A stretch of DNA of 6,573 nucleotides from Oceanospirillaceae bacterium (lineage in GTDB: Bacteria; Pseudomonadota; Gammaproteobacteria; Pseudomonadales; Balneatricaceae): NCBI GenBank assembly GCA_003523085.1, contig DPHD01000025.1:24712-31284 (forward strand), written 5' to 3'. A program made the position numbers and the translations under genes. Numbering within the stretch: position 1 is the stretch's first letter; each line of letters begins with the position of its first letter. The notes under the pieces are model-generated. The model did no database searches and was not told where the DNA came from. It saw only the letters and a list, made by a program, of their open reading frames with translations. Below are positions 1 to 6,571 of this stretch, one piece after another.

Positions 1-6
1 CGTATT

Positions 7-480
7 ATGAGTGATTCTAAGCAACAGGGTTTCTGGAAAACCACGGCCCCCAAAGACATGAGCAGCGAACAATGGGAATCCCTTTGTGATGGTTGTGGCC
101 GTTGTTGTTTACAAAAACTAATTGATGACGATGTGCCCTTGATGTACCACACCAGTGTGGCCTGTCGTTACTTGGATATTAAGTCCTGCCAATGCACGGT
201 GTATGAAAACCGGCAAGATAAAGTGTCAGACTGCACCTTAGTCACGGCCGATACAGTGGCCGATTACCATTGGTTACCCGACACCTGTGGTTATCGCCGA
301 GTGGCCGCAGGTAGGGACTTGCCTGACTGGCATCCATTGGTGACCGGCGACCCCAAGTCCACCATAAAAGCAGGCATGACGGTACGCAAATGGGCGGTGT
401 CTGAAGCTAAAGTGCCAGAAAGCCAATGGGGTGAACATATCATAGAAATTCAACAAGTTGGCGACCACGACGAGGCCTAG
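7..480 (+). CDS. ycgN: YcgN-family (UPF0260) cysteine-cluster protein
   Basis: This 157-residue cytoplasmic protein has no signal peptide or membrane segment. It matches the YcgN/UPF0260 family of proteobacterial proteins in length (E. coli YcgN is about 150 residues) and in motifs. Residues 23-34 read WESLCDGCGRCC, giving C27, C30, C33 and C34. Further cysteines follow at 53 (VACR), 61 and 63 (CQC), 76 and 94, nine in all. The family-typical WLPDTCGYR (89-97) and LPDWHPLVTG (105-114) segments are present. The pattern resembles the CxxCxxCC zinc- or iron-binding cysteine cluster families, so metal binding is likely, but the biochemical role is not established. The ATG lies only six bases into the window, so its ribosome binding site and any upstream operon partner cannot be seen. 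The family assignment is secure; the function is unknown. Confidence 0.93.
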   Translation: MSDSKQQGFWKTTAPKDMSSEQWESLCDGCGRCCLQKLIDDDVPLMYHTSVACRYLDIKSCQCTVYENRQDKVSDCTLVTADTVADYHWLPDTCGYRRVAAGRDLPDWHPLVTGDPKSTIKAGMTVRKWAVSEAKVPESQWGEHIIEIQQVGDHDEA

Positions 481-533
481 TATTAGAGTACAATGCTTAG
501 TGCAGTTTGGGTGGATTGTGTTACAGTGAGTTA

Positions 534-539
534 TATAAT
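534..539 (+). promoter_or_regulatory. Candidate -10 box for the VWA gene
   Basis: A perfect TATAAT lies in the 83-base gap between ycgN and the VWA gene. It would place the transcript start near 546, leaving a leader of roughly 18 bases that still contains an AGTAGG ribosome binding site (548-553). No good -35 box sits 16-18 bases upstream (the sequence there is GTGGAT) and there is no TGn extension, so the promoter would need an activator or be weak. The surrounding DNA is AT-rich, so a chance match is possible. Confidence 0.4.
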
Positions 540-563
540 AAAAACAAAGTAGGCTATGGGTTG

Positions 564-2399
564 ATGTACACATTTCTTCTTCGTCAGGTGCAATATAGGT
601 TGTTGGTACTTATTAGTACCGTGGTGTTCGCCATTAGCACGACCTTTGGGTCGCTTGCCGTGGCTCAAAGCCTGCCCAATCAAATGGATATACGTGTACT
701 TATCGACGTATCCGGCAGTATGAAGAAAACCGACCCAAAAACCTTACGCATACCGGCGTTGCAAGTATTAACGCAATTGTTACCCCATGGTTCAAAGGCT
801 GGTGTATGGCAGTTTGCTAACCACCCCGAAGCCATTGTGCCGTTGGGTTTAGTTGATCCACAGTGGCAAAAGCAAGCCACTGCTGCAGCTCAGAGCATAT
901 CTTCTAAAGGCCAGTTCACCGACATCGGCGCGGCGCTTAAAGCGGCTGCGTTTAGCCAGCAAGATCAAGCCAGTGGCCGTCAGTTACACCTAATTTTGTT
1001 AACCGACGGCATGGTGGATGTGAGCAAAGATGCGGCAGAGAATCAACGTGCTCGCCGAACGCTATTAGAACCTATTTTACAGCAATACATCGACATGGGT
1101 GCCCAAGTGCACACCATCGGCTTGTCACATCAGGCCGATGAACGTACCTTGAAAGCGATGGCTCATTTAACCGACGGCTTGTTTGAAGTGGCGGAAGATG
1201 CCGATCAGTTATTAGATATATTCTTGCGCGCACTTGATAACACGGTTATTACCCAGCAAGTGCCGGTGCAAATAGACGAACAAACCTTTGAAGTGCATGC
1301 CAATCTTGAGTCTATGACCATTGTGGTGGAAAAAAATGGTGATCACCACATTAAATTACGCGACGGCAATCAGCGTTTATTTGGTAAACACCAAACCCTT
1401 GCCAGCCAGCAATGGCAGTCATCCAGTACCCATGACGTTATTAGTGTTCAGCAGCCCGTAGCGGGTACTTGGGCGTTAGTCAGCCCCACAGCAAAGTTAA
1501 AGCGAGTGAATGTTGTGGGCCAGTTACAGATTTTGCTGCAGCAGAGCCATCAGAATATTAAAGTAGGTCAGCGTGCTTACCTTGATGTACAGCTTGCTAA
1601 CGAGAAAGGTGTATTGCTCAGCGAAAACCAATTACAAGGTTTTGAGCTAGGCGTAGAAGTGATGTTGGATGGCCAGCAAATATCCAGCCAGGCACAAGTG
1701 TTTTTGGCGCACAAAAAAACTAGAGTGCATTTGCCGGTGATTGACCAGGCAGGTATGTACGACGTTAATATATCGGTCGTTAAAGGCCAGTTGGTGAGGG
1801 AGATTTCCCGTAATTTAAGAGTGCACCCGCTGGTTGCAGTGGCCTTGAGTGTAGAGTTAAACCCCAGCAACACTGCGCCAGCGCAAGACATTGCAGTCAC
1901 CGAGCAACAGCCAACTGCCATATCTCAAGAATCTATGATGATTAGTAAAGAGCAGGCATCGCCGGCATTACAAGCATTGATGCAAGCTCAAGGCTCAGTA
2001 GCAACGCCTACAGCAAGCGTGGCAACAGTGGCAATTACCAACGAGCCACAACCTAGTGCTGAAGTTGTATTCGAACCTAAAGTTGAAGCCAGCCCAGAGG
2101 CTCAAGTTAGCCCTGAAGTTGAAACCATTACCGAGGTTGAAGCTCAGCCGTTAACAGCCACCGAACGGATCGCAAAATTAGTGGATAAAGTAAAGGGTCA
2201 GTCGTCCTCAGTTGAGGCACCTACACCATCACCATCAGCCACAGTGGAAACGCCGCAAGAAGAGCTTGTAGTCACCGCTAAAACAGCTGTTGACTCAGAC
2301 GATTTGTCCTACTCTCGCTGGCTCGTCGTCATCGGTGCAGGCTTGTTATTGCTGGTGTTATTACTTTTTTTACGCCGTTCGGGCCGTTCCGCCACATAA
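564..2399 (+). CDS. Secreted VWA-domain protein with a C-terminal membrane anchor
   Basis: This is a 611-residue protein when started at ATG 564, which follows AGTAGG by 10 bases; an in-frame TTG at 561 would add one residue. Residues 1-35 form a signal peptide with a basic start, a hydrophobic core and an AVA-Q cleavage site near 34/35. The VWA domain covers about 42-230 with a complete metal-ion-dependent adhesion site: DVSGS (D48, S50, S52), T119 in QFTD, and D148 in LTDG. A region of mixed strands (about 240-430), probably Ig-like, follows. A low-complexity linker rich in Pro, Glu, Val, Ala and Thr spans about 435-580. A single membrane helix (586-603) ends in RRSGR, predicting a periplasmic body with a tiny cytoplasmic tail. 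It resembles the gammaproteobacterial VWA proteins I recall as TIGR03503, but I could not confirm this. Ligand and role are unknown; the downstream peptidase and bactofilin suggest an envelope job. Confidence 0.88.
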   Translation: MYTFLLRQVQYRLLVLISTVVFAISTTFGSLAVAQSLPNQMDIRVLIDVSGSMKKTDPKTLRIPALQVLTQLLPHGSKAGVWQFANHPEAIVPLGLVDPQWQKQATAAAQSISSKGQFTDIGAALKAAAFSQQDQASGRQLHLILLTDGMVDVSKDAAENQRARRTLLEPILQQYIDMGAQVHTIGLSHQADERTLKAMAHLTDGLFEVAEDADQLLDIFLRALDNTVITQQVPVQIDEQTFEVHANLESMTIVVEKNGDHHIKLRDGNQRLFGKHQTLASQQWQSSSTHDVISVQQPVAGTWALVSPTAKLKRVNVVGQLQILLQQSHQNIKVGQRAYLDVQLANEKGVLLSENQLQGFELGVEVMLDGQQISSQAQVFLAHKKTRVHLPVIDQAGMYDVNISVVKGQLVREISRNLRVHPLVAVALSVELNPSNTAPAQDIAVTEQQPTAISQESMMISKEQASPALQALMQAQGSVATPTASVATVAITNEPQPSAEVVFEPKVEASPEAQVSPEVETITEVEAQPLTATERIAKLVDKVKGQSSSVEAPTPSPSATVETPQEELVVTAKTAVDSDDLSYSRWLVVIGAGLLLLVLLLFLRRSGRSAT

Positions 2400-2420
2400 T
2401 TCCAAATTAGTGCCTAGACT

Positions 2421-2463
2421 ATATAAGTTGAAAATAGATTCTATTAGCTGAATCAACTTATAT
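2421..2463. repeat. Nested inverted repeat abutting the M23 gene's ribosome binding site
   Basis: ATATAAGTTGA (2421-2431) and TCAACTTATAT (2453-2463) are perfect 11-base inverted copies. The 21-base interval between them contains a second perfect inverted repeat, AATAG (2433-2437) and CTATT (2441-2445), with a three-base loop. As RNA this would be a long AU-rich stem carrying an inner hairpin. Its right arm ends one base before the GGAG ribosome binding site (2464-2467). There is no run of T after it, so it does not look like an intrinsic terminator. It could be a translational control hairpin, an mRNA-processing site or a protein-binding dyad. The structure is visible directly; its role is inferred. 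Confidence 0.75.
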
Positions 2464-2467
2464 GGAG
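2464..2467 (+). promoter_or_regulatory. Ribosome binding site fixing the TTG start of the M23 gene
   Basis: GGAG lies seven bases before TTG 2475. The nearby ATG at 2462 is in a different frame and meets a stop after seven codons. No in-frame ATG occurs near the gene's 5' end ahead of the membrane segment, so this ribosome binding site is the main reason for choosing the TTG start. Confidence 0.65.
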
Positions 2468-2474
2468 ACGCTGT

Positions 2475-3524
2475 TTGCGACGTAGTTTACTGGTCACTGT
2501 AACCAACTATGTGGGTTCTACGCAGTTTTATTTGTCGATTACTCACCAACGCCTGTTACTGGTCGTTCTCATACTTGCATTGCTTAGCTTAGTGGTTGGT
2601 AATGGCGTGTTGGTGTGGTTGGGGCGTTCGCAAATTCAAACCCTACAGCAGGCAGAAGTGTGGCGTTTATCTAATCTTAAGTCCTCCGCACAGGTACAAA
2701 AGCTACAGCGTAGCCTAACCCAACTCCTGCCGCCCACTCAAGATTTGGCCAACGCGCCCGCTGACTTTCAAAAGTTGTTGGATGTGGCGCCTGCCGCTGC
2801 AGCATCCCTGGACCAATTACACAGCCAGGCCCAGCAAGACCATTTTACCATTCAAGCACTCGAACGACGTTTGTCAGAACTGACCCACTCTCGCTACGAG
2901 ATCAGCCAGCAGTTGCTGCGGTACACACAAAGGTCTACCGTCATGGAACTCAGCCTAAGACAGCTAGAAGGCTTGTTGGGTACTCAGGAGGGTGCCGAGT
3001 TTGACATGGGCAAGGTGCCAAAAATGCTCCTTACTGCCCGGCATAGGTTGACCTTGCTGGCCCACATTCCTAGTGCTTGGCCGATGGCCGAAAAAACCCT
3101 AATCACCTCTAAGTATGGGCCACGAAAACACCCTATTACCGGAGCTAACAAAATGCACAAAGGCGTAGATTTACGATGCCTTAAGGGCACGCCCATATTG
3201 GCCACCGCCAATGGTGTGGTAGCCAGCAGTATAAAAACTAAAGGTTTTGGCAACATCATATCCTTAACCCATAGTTATGGCTTTTCCAGCCGTTATGCAC
3301 ACCTGCATAAACGCTTGGTAAAACAAGGTGAATTTGTGCAGCAAGGTCAAGCAATTGGCCTCTGCGGCAGCACTGGCCTATCTAATGCGCCGCATCTACA
3401 TTACGAAGTCAAATTTTTAGCAAAGCAAAGCGACCCTAAGCCATTTATGGCTTGGGGCCTGGCTAATTATGACGATCTATTTAAACAAGTTCAGGAGGTC
3501 AAATGGCAATCTTTAATAAAATAA
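2475..3524 (+). CDS. Membrane-anchored M23 (LytM-type) peptidoglycan endopeptidase
   Basis: The 349-residue product has a short basic cytoplasmic tail and one membrane helix (about 27-49). A helical, Gln/Leu-rich stalk with coiled-coil character follows (about 52-170), then a C-terminal M23 metallopeptidase domain (about 208-322). The zinc and catalytic residues of active LytM enzymes are all visible: H228 and D232 in HKGVD, H276 in YAHLH, and H307 and H309 in HLHYE. It is therefore predicted to be an active zinc endopeptidase cutting peptide cross-links of peptidoglycan in the periplasm, unlike degenerate activator members such as EnvC. The start is TTG, supported by GGAG seven bases upstream. 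The 3' end overlaps the bactofilin gene by 22 bases, implying co-translation. Bactofilin-linked M23 peptidases are known in several bacteria (for example Csd1 with CcmA in Helicobacter, and LmdC with BacA in alphaproteobacteria), where they shape the cell. Specificity and the exact morphogenetic role are inferred. Confidence 0.93.
   Translation: MRRSLLVTVTNYVGSTQFYLSITHQRLLLVVLILALLSLVVGNGVLVWLGRSQIQTLQQAEVWRLSNLKSSAQVQKLQRSLTQLLPPTQDLANAPADFQKLLDVAPAAAASLDQLHSQAQQDHFTIQALERRLSELTHSRYEISQQLLRYTQRSTVMELSLRQLEGLLGTQEGAEFDMGKVPKMLLTARHRLTLLAHIPSAWPMAEKTLITSKYGPRKHPITGANKMHKGVDLRCLKGTPILATANGVVASSIKTKGFGNIISLTHSYGFSSRYAHLHKRLVKQGEFVQQGQAIGLCGSTGLSNAPHLHYEVKFLAKQSDPKPFMAWGLANYDDLFKQVQEVKWQSLIK
3493..3498 (+). 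promoter_or_regulatory. Consensus ribosome binding site of the bactofilin gene, inside the M23 gene
   Basis: A full AGGAGG (part of AGGAGGTC) lies within the last codons of the peptidase gene. Only four bases separate it from ATG 3503, shorter than the usual 5-9. It fixes the bactofilin start and makes translational coupling of the two genes likely. Confidence 0.85.
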
Positions 3525-3937
3525 CCACAACGCCCAGCGTCACCGGCGTCACTGCCGTGACAATTATCGCCAACGGTAATCGTTTTGTGGGTGACATTGA
3601 AGTCACCGGTCAGTTGCAGGTGGACGGCTTAATGGAAGGCAGTATCCGCGCAGAGGATGCCATGACGATTGGTTCGCAAGGGTCAATTAACGGGCGTATT
3701 CGTGGCCATTTAGTGCAAGTGGCGGGGCACTTCGAGGGAGAAATATGGTGCGATGACTTGGTTATATTTCCTACCGGAGAAGTCTCAGGTCAAGTGCATT
3801 GTCGGCAAATGGTGGTGGAGAACGGCGGCAGTTTTATCGGCCAGCGTGATCAGTGGTCACCCGAATCTGACGATAGCGATGCCGATGCACAGCAAAGCAG
3901 CGCTTTATTAGCGACAATTGAGCCCTTATTGGAATAA
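3503..3937 (+). CDS. Bactofilin family cytoskeletal protein
   Basis: This 144-residue protein has the bactofilin (DUF583) layout: a short disordered N-terminus, a central right-handed beta-helix, and a polar C-terminal tail. The beta-helix core spans about 18-113 and shows the repeated short strand-turn pattern: TIIANGNRFVGDIEV (20-34), LQVDGLMEGSI (38-48), MTIGSQGSINGRI (54-66), and so on to VVENGGSFIGQ (104-114). The tail (115-144) is rich in Ser, Asp and Gln. Members assemble without nucleotide into filaments on the cytoplasmic face of the inner membrane and recruit cell-wall enzymes. The N-terminal MAIFNK resembles the short membrane-targeting stretch seen in some bactofilins, though this is a weak call. 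The gene overlaps the upstream M23 peptidase by 22 bases, which strongly suggests scaffold and client are made together. A 68-base gap with no clear terminator follows. Confidence 0.94.
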   Translation: MAIFNKITTTPSVTGVTAVTIIANGNRFVGDIEVTGQLQVDGLMEGSIRAEDAMTIGSQGSINGRIRGHLVQVAGHFEGEIWCDDLVIFPTGEVSGQVHCRQMVVENGGSFIGQRDQWSPESDDSDADAQQSSALLATIEPLLE

Positions 3938-3993
3938 ACGCTTGAACAACGGGGGGCGCTTCCAAGATAATGGTTATCGAACCAACATGGCTT

Positions 3994-3997
3994 GGAG
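3994..3997 (+). promoter_or_regulatory. Ribosome binding site fixing the amidotransferase start
   Basis: GGAG sits eight bases before ATG 4006. This start gives Met-Cys, as the enzyme class requires. The upstream in-frame ATG at 3970 has no comparable site and would bury the catalytic cysteine at position 14. Confidence 0.75.
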
Positions 3998-4005
3998 CCA
4001 ATCCT

Positions 4006-4773
4006 ATGTGTGAACTTTTAGGCATGAGTGCTAATGTGCCTACGGATATTTGTTTTAGTTTTACCGGACTCATGCAGCGTGGCGGAGGCTGTGGCCCCCA
4101 CCGTGATGGTTGGGGTATTACCTTTTATGTCGGCAAAGGCTGCCGTTCGTTTCACGACCCTCAACCCAGTTCCGATTCTGAAGTGGCGCGTTTAGTGCAA
4201 CGTCATTCCATGAAATCACATATTGTCATCAGCCATATACGGCAAGCCAACGTGGGCAATATTTGTTTAGAAAATACCCACCCTTTTCAGCGTGAGTTGT
4301 GGGGTCAGCATTGGACGTTTGCCCATAACGGCCAACTCACCGACACCTCTAGCATCCCCCTAAGCCATTACTTACCCGTAGGTGATACCGACAGCGAACA
4401 CGTGTTTTGTTGGTTATTAGGCGAGTTGCGCACGGCCTTTCCAAAGCGGCCTACAGACCATTCTGTAGTGCGCTATTTTTTGCAGGAACGGTGCCAGTAT
4501 TTAAAGACCTTGGGAGTGTTTAATATGCTCATGTCTGACGGTGAACATTTGTATTGTTTTTGCGCTACCAAACTGAGCTGGATCACCCGCAGGGCACCGT
4601 TTGGGCAAGCCAATTTGAGTGATGCCGATGTGAATGTAGACTTTGGCCAAGAGACCACACCCAACGATATTGTGTCGGTTGTGGCCACACAACCTTTGAC
4701 GGATAACGAAACTTGGCATACATTAAGTCCTGGAGACATGCTGGTGTTAAGAAAAGGCATTGCACTGAATTAG
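4006..4773 (+). CDS. yafJ: Class II glutamine amidotransferase, YafJ-type
   Basis: Started at ATG 4006 the protein is 255 residues, the same length as I recall for E. coli YafJ. It is a stand-alone glutaminase domain of the N-terminal nucleophile family. After Met removal, C2 (MCELLGM) becomes the nucleophile that releases ammonia from glutamine. Conserved features are RDGWG (33-37), ISHIRQAN (75-82, with the glutamine-binding Arg), ENTHPF (89-94), FAHNGQL (105-111, with the Asn-Gly of the oxyanion hole) and GDTDSEHVF (126-134). No synthase or acceptor domain is attached, so the ammonia acceptor, if any, is unknown; some relatives act as amidohydrolases such as EgtC rather than transferases. 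Nothing in the neighbourhood indicates a substrate. The gene follows the bactofilin gene by 68 bases with no visible terminator, so it may share that transcript. Family confidence is high and function is open. Confidence 0.92.
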   Translation: MCELLGMSANVPTDICFSFTGLMQRGGGCGPHRDGWGITFYVGKGCRSFHDPQPSSDSEVARLVQRHSMKSHIVISHIRQANVGNICLENTHPFQRELWGQHWTFAHNGQLTDTSSIPLSHYLPVGDTDSEHVFCWLLGELRTAFPKRPTDHSVVRYFLQERCQYLKTLGVFNMLMSDGEHLYCFCATKLSWITRRAPFGQANLSDADVNVDFGQETTPNDIVSVVATQPLTDNETWHTLSPGDMLVLRKGIALN

Positions 4774-4820
4774 GTTTTTCAAGCAATAAAGTGATGCTGA
4801 CTTACGAGTTCTGCTGGTTT

Positions 4821-4836
4821 TCAAACGTTCGTTTGA
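4821..4836. promoter_or_regulatory. Predicted PsrA-type operator upstream of fadD
   Basis: TCAAACGTTCGTTTGA is two perfect 7-base inverted half-sites (TCAAACG and CGTTTGA) around TT. It fits the published PsrA pattern, G/C-AAAC, 2-4 bases, GTTTG/C, here as CAAAC-GTTC-GTTTG. PsrA is a TetR-family repressor released by long-chain fatty acids that controls fad genes in many gammaproteobacteria. The site lies 46 bases before the fadD start and overlaps a candidate -35 box, as expected for a repressor. The palindrome is visible directly; the identity of the regulator is inferred, since psrA is not in the window. Confidence 0.72.
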
Positions 4837-4861
4837 TTAGCATGGGTATGAATAGTAAATA
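4833..4861 (+). promoter_or_regulatory. Candidate fadD promoter
   Basis: TTGATT (4833-4838) and TAAATA (4856-4861) are separated by 17 bases. The -35 resembles consensus well and the -10 is weak. The -35 overlaps the right half of the palindromic operator. Transcription would begin near 4868, leaving a leader of about 15 bases with AAGGG (4872-4876) as ribosome binding site. Confidence 0.4.
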
Positions 4862-4882
4862 ACAATAAATTAAGGGCTCATT

Positions 4883-6505
4883 ATGATTCAAATCGCTGGC
4901 GTAGAACTTGGCCAATACCAATCTGTTACCGATGTATTTCTTGAAGCGTGTGGTAAGTATGGCCAAAAACCGGCTTACTCCTGCATGGGCCAAAGCCTGT
5001 CTTTTGCAGACATGGACCGGCTAACGGCTAACTTTGCCGCATATCTACAAAATCATACCGATTTGGAAGTGGGTGATCGTATCGCCATTCAATTGCCAAA
5101 CGTATTGCAGTTTCCAATTGCTGCATTTGGCGCAATGCGTGCGGGTATGGTGGTGGTTAACACTAACCCCTTGTACACTGCCCGTGAAATGGAACACCAA
5201 TTTAATGATTCTGGTGCCAAAGCGTTATTGATCCTCGCCAACATGGCCAACCTGGCTGAAGAAGTGGTACCTAAAACCGGCATCAAACATGTATTGGTGA
5301 CCGAACTGGCAGACATGCACCCGTTTGCTAAACGTTTGTTGATCAATACCGTGGTAAAACGGGTCAAAAAATTAGTCCCTGCCTACTCGTTACCACAGGC
5401 CGTGAGCTTTAGAGATGCCTTGGCTAAAGGGCAGAATCTAACCCCTACGCCAGTGGCCACCAACCTAGACGACACCGCAGTATTGCAATACACCGGCGGT
5501 ACCACAGGTGTTTCTAAAGGTGCGCAATTGTTACACCAAAACTTAGTGGCCAACATGATGCAAGTACGCCTTGCTACTGAGTCTGTGTTGGACGGTGATA
5601 GTGAAGTGGTGATCTCGCCTTTACCCTTGTACCACATCTATGCATTCACCCTTACCTTGGTGATGTGTGACCTTGGGCACGAAGTGGTATTAATCCCCAA
5701 CCCACGGGATATTCCAGGCTTTGTTAAAGAGATGAGTAAACATAAGTTCTCATCCTTTGCCGGCCTCAATACCCTATTTGTGGCTTTGTGTAATAACAAA
5801 GAATTTGCTGAGCTCGATTTCTCATACCTCAAACACACCATGTCTGGCGGTATGGCGCTAACCCAGTCTGCGGCGGATATGTGGCGTAACGTTACTGGTT
5901 GTGAAGTCATGGAAGGTTATGGCCTCACAGAAACGGCACCGGTGGTGTCCATTAACCCCTATGAAGACATCCGTATTGGTACCATTGGTAAAGTAGTGCA
6001 AGGTACGGAAGTTAAGGTGATTGGCGAAGACGGCACCGACCTTGGTTTTGATCAAGAAGGTGAATTGTGTGTTAAGGGACCTCAAGTCATGGCGGGCTAC
6101 TGGCAGCGTCCAGAAGCAACCGCCGACGTGTTAGACGACGAAGGTTGGTTTAAGACGGGCGACGTGGCTATTTTGGCAGAAGACGGATTTATTCGTTTAG
6201 TCGACCGTATTAAAGACATGATTATCGTGTCTGGGTTTAATGTGTACCCTAATGAGATTGATGATATTGGCAGCCAACACCCTGGTATTGTGGAATGTGC
6301 GGCCGTAGGCATCCCCAACGAGGTCACCGGAGAAACCGTGAAACTGTTTGTGGTCAAAGCCGACCCAGCGCTCACAGAGGCTGAGGTGATTGCCCATTGT
6401 CGCGAAAACCTCACGCCCTACAAAGTGCCTAAAGAAATTGAATTTAGGGATGAACTTCCTAAAACCAACGTCGGTAAAATCCTGCGCCGCGCGTTAAGGG
6501 AATAG
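4883..6505 (+). CDS. fadD: Long-chain fatty acid--CoA ligase (FadD)
   Basis: The 540-residue protein belongs to the ANL adenylating superfamily and activates fatty acids with ATP and CoA to acyl-CoA via an acyl-AMP intermediate. This feeds beta-oxidation and is coupled to uptake at the inner membrane. Motifs in order: phosphate-binding loop YTGGTTGVSKGA (203-214), PLPLYHIYA (246-254), YGLTETAP (346-353), the fatty-acyl-CoA-synthetase signature region about 421-445 with TGD (D427) and DRIKD (R442), GFNVYPNEID (451-460), and the catalytic lysine K532 in NVGKILRR. Segments such as MRAGMVVVNTNPLYTAREMEHQ are very close to E. coli FadD. It is about 20 residues shorter than E. coli FadD (561), mainly at the N-terminus; ATG 4883 has AAGGG six bases upstream, so the start looks genuine. 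It has its own regulatory region with a PsrA-type operator. Chain-length preference cannot be read from sequence. Confidence 0.96.
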   Translation: MIQIAGVELGQYQSVTDVFLEACGKYGQKPAYSCMGQSLSFADMDRLTANFAAYLQNHTDLEVGDRIAIQLPNVLQFPIAAFGAMRAGMVVVNTNPLYTAREMEHQFNDSGAKALLILANMANLAEEVVPKTGIKHVLVTELADMHPFAKRLLINTVVKRVKKLVPAYSLPQAVSFRDALAKGQNLTPTPVATNLDDTAVLQYTGGTTGVSKGAQLLHQNLVANMMQVRLATESVLDGDSEVVISPLPLYHIYAFTLTLVMCDLGHEVVLIPNPRDIPGFVKEMSKHKFSSFAGLNTLFVALCNNKEFAELDFSYLKHTMSGGMALTQSAADMWRNVTGCEVMEGYGLTETAPVVSINPYEDIRIGTIGKVVQGTEVKVIGEDGTDLGFDQEGELCVKGPQVMAGYWQRPEATADVLDDEGWFKTGDVAILAEDGFIRLVDRIKDMIIVSGFNVYPNEIDDIGSQHPGIVECAAVGIPNEVTGETVKLFVVKADPALTEAEVIAHCRENLTPYKVPKEIEFRDELPKTNVGKILRRALRE

Positions 6506-6514
6506 GCCGATGCG

Positions 6515-6571
6515 GTCATCCTGACATCCCAATGTCTTCCTGACCAATTAATGTCATCCTGACGCAGGTCA
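6515..6571. repeat. Three direct repeats with a 19-base period downstream of fadD
   Basis: GTCATCCTGAC occurs at 6515-6525 and 6553-6563, and GTCTTCCTGAC (one mismatch) at 6534-6544. Successive starts are exactly 19 bases apart, and the first two units both end in AAT. The array begins ten bases after the fadD stop and may continue beyond the window. It could be a cluster of protein-binding sites or part of a dispersed intergenic repeat family; no function can be assigned. Confidence 0.7.

Noticed and set aside
507..563. A longer VWA protein starting at TTG 507
   Set aside because: It would add 19 polar residues ahead of a clear signal peptide and has no ribosome binding site. ATG 564 gives a standard signal sequence with AGTAGG upstream.
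2420..2425. TATATA as a -10 box for the M23 gene
   Set aside because: No acceptable -35 lies 16-18 bases upstream, and the sequence is better explained as the left arm of the inverted repeat.
3970..4005. A longer amidotransferase starting at ATG 3970
   Set aside because: It would place the catalytic cysteine at position 14. Class II amidotransferases need it at the N-terminus after Met removal, and ATG 4006 has GGAG eight bases upstream and gives the expected 255 residues.
3938..4005. A terminator in the G-rich gap after the bactofilin gene
   Set aside because: The run of six G has no matching C-rich arm and no T-run follows, so no intrinsic terminator can be supported.
4473..4786. Overlapping minus-strand open frames inside the amidotransferase gene, and similar ones inside fadD and the VWA and M23 genes
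   Set aside because: They lie wholly or mostly opposite well-supported genes, lack recognisable domains and plausible starts, and have the odd composition of antisense shadows.
5034..5231. A 65-codon plus-strand frame inside fadD
   Set aside because: It is an out-of-frame shadow of conserved FadD sequence, with no domain and no ribosome binding site.
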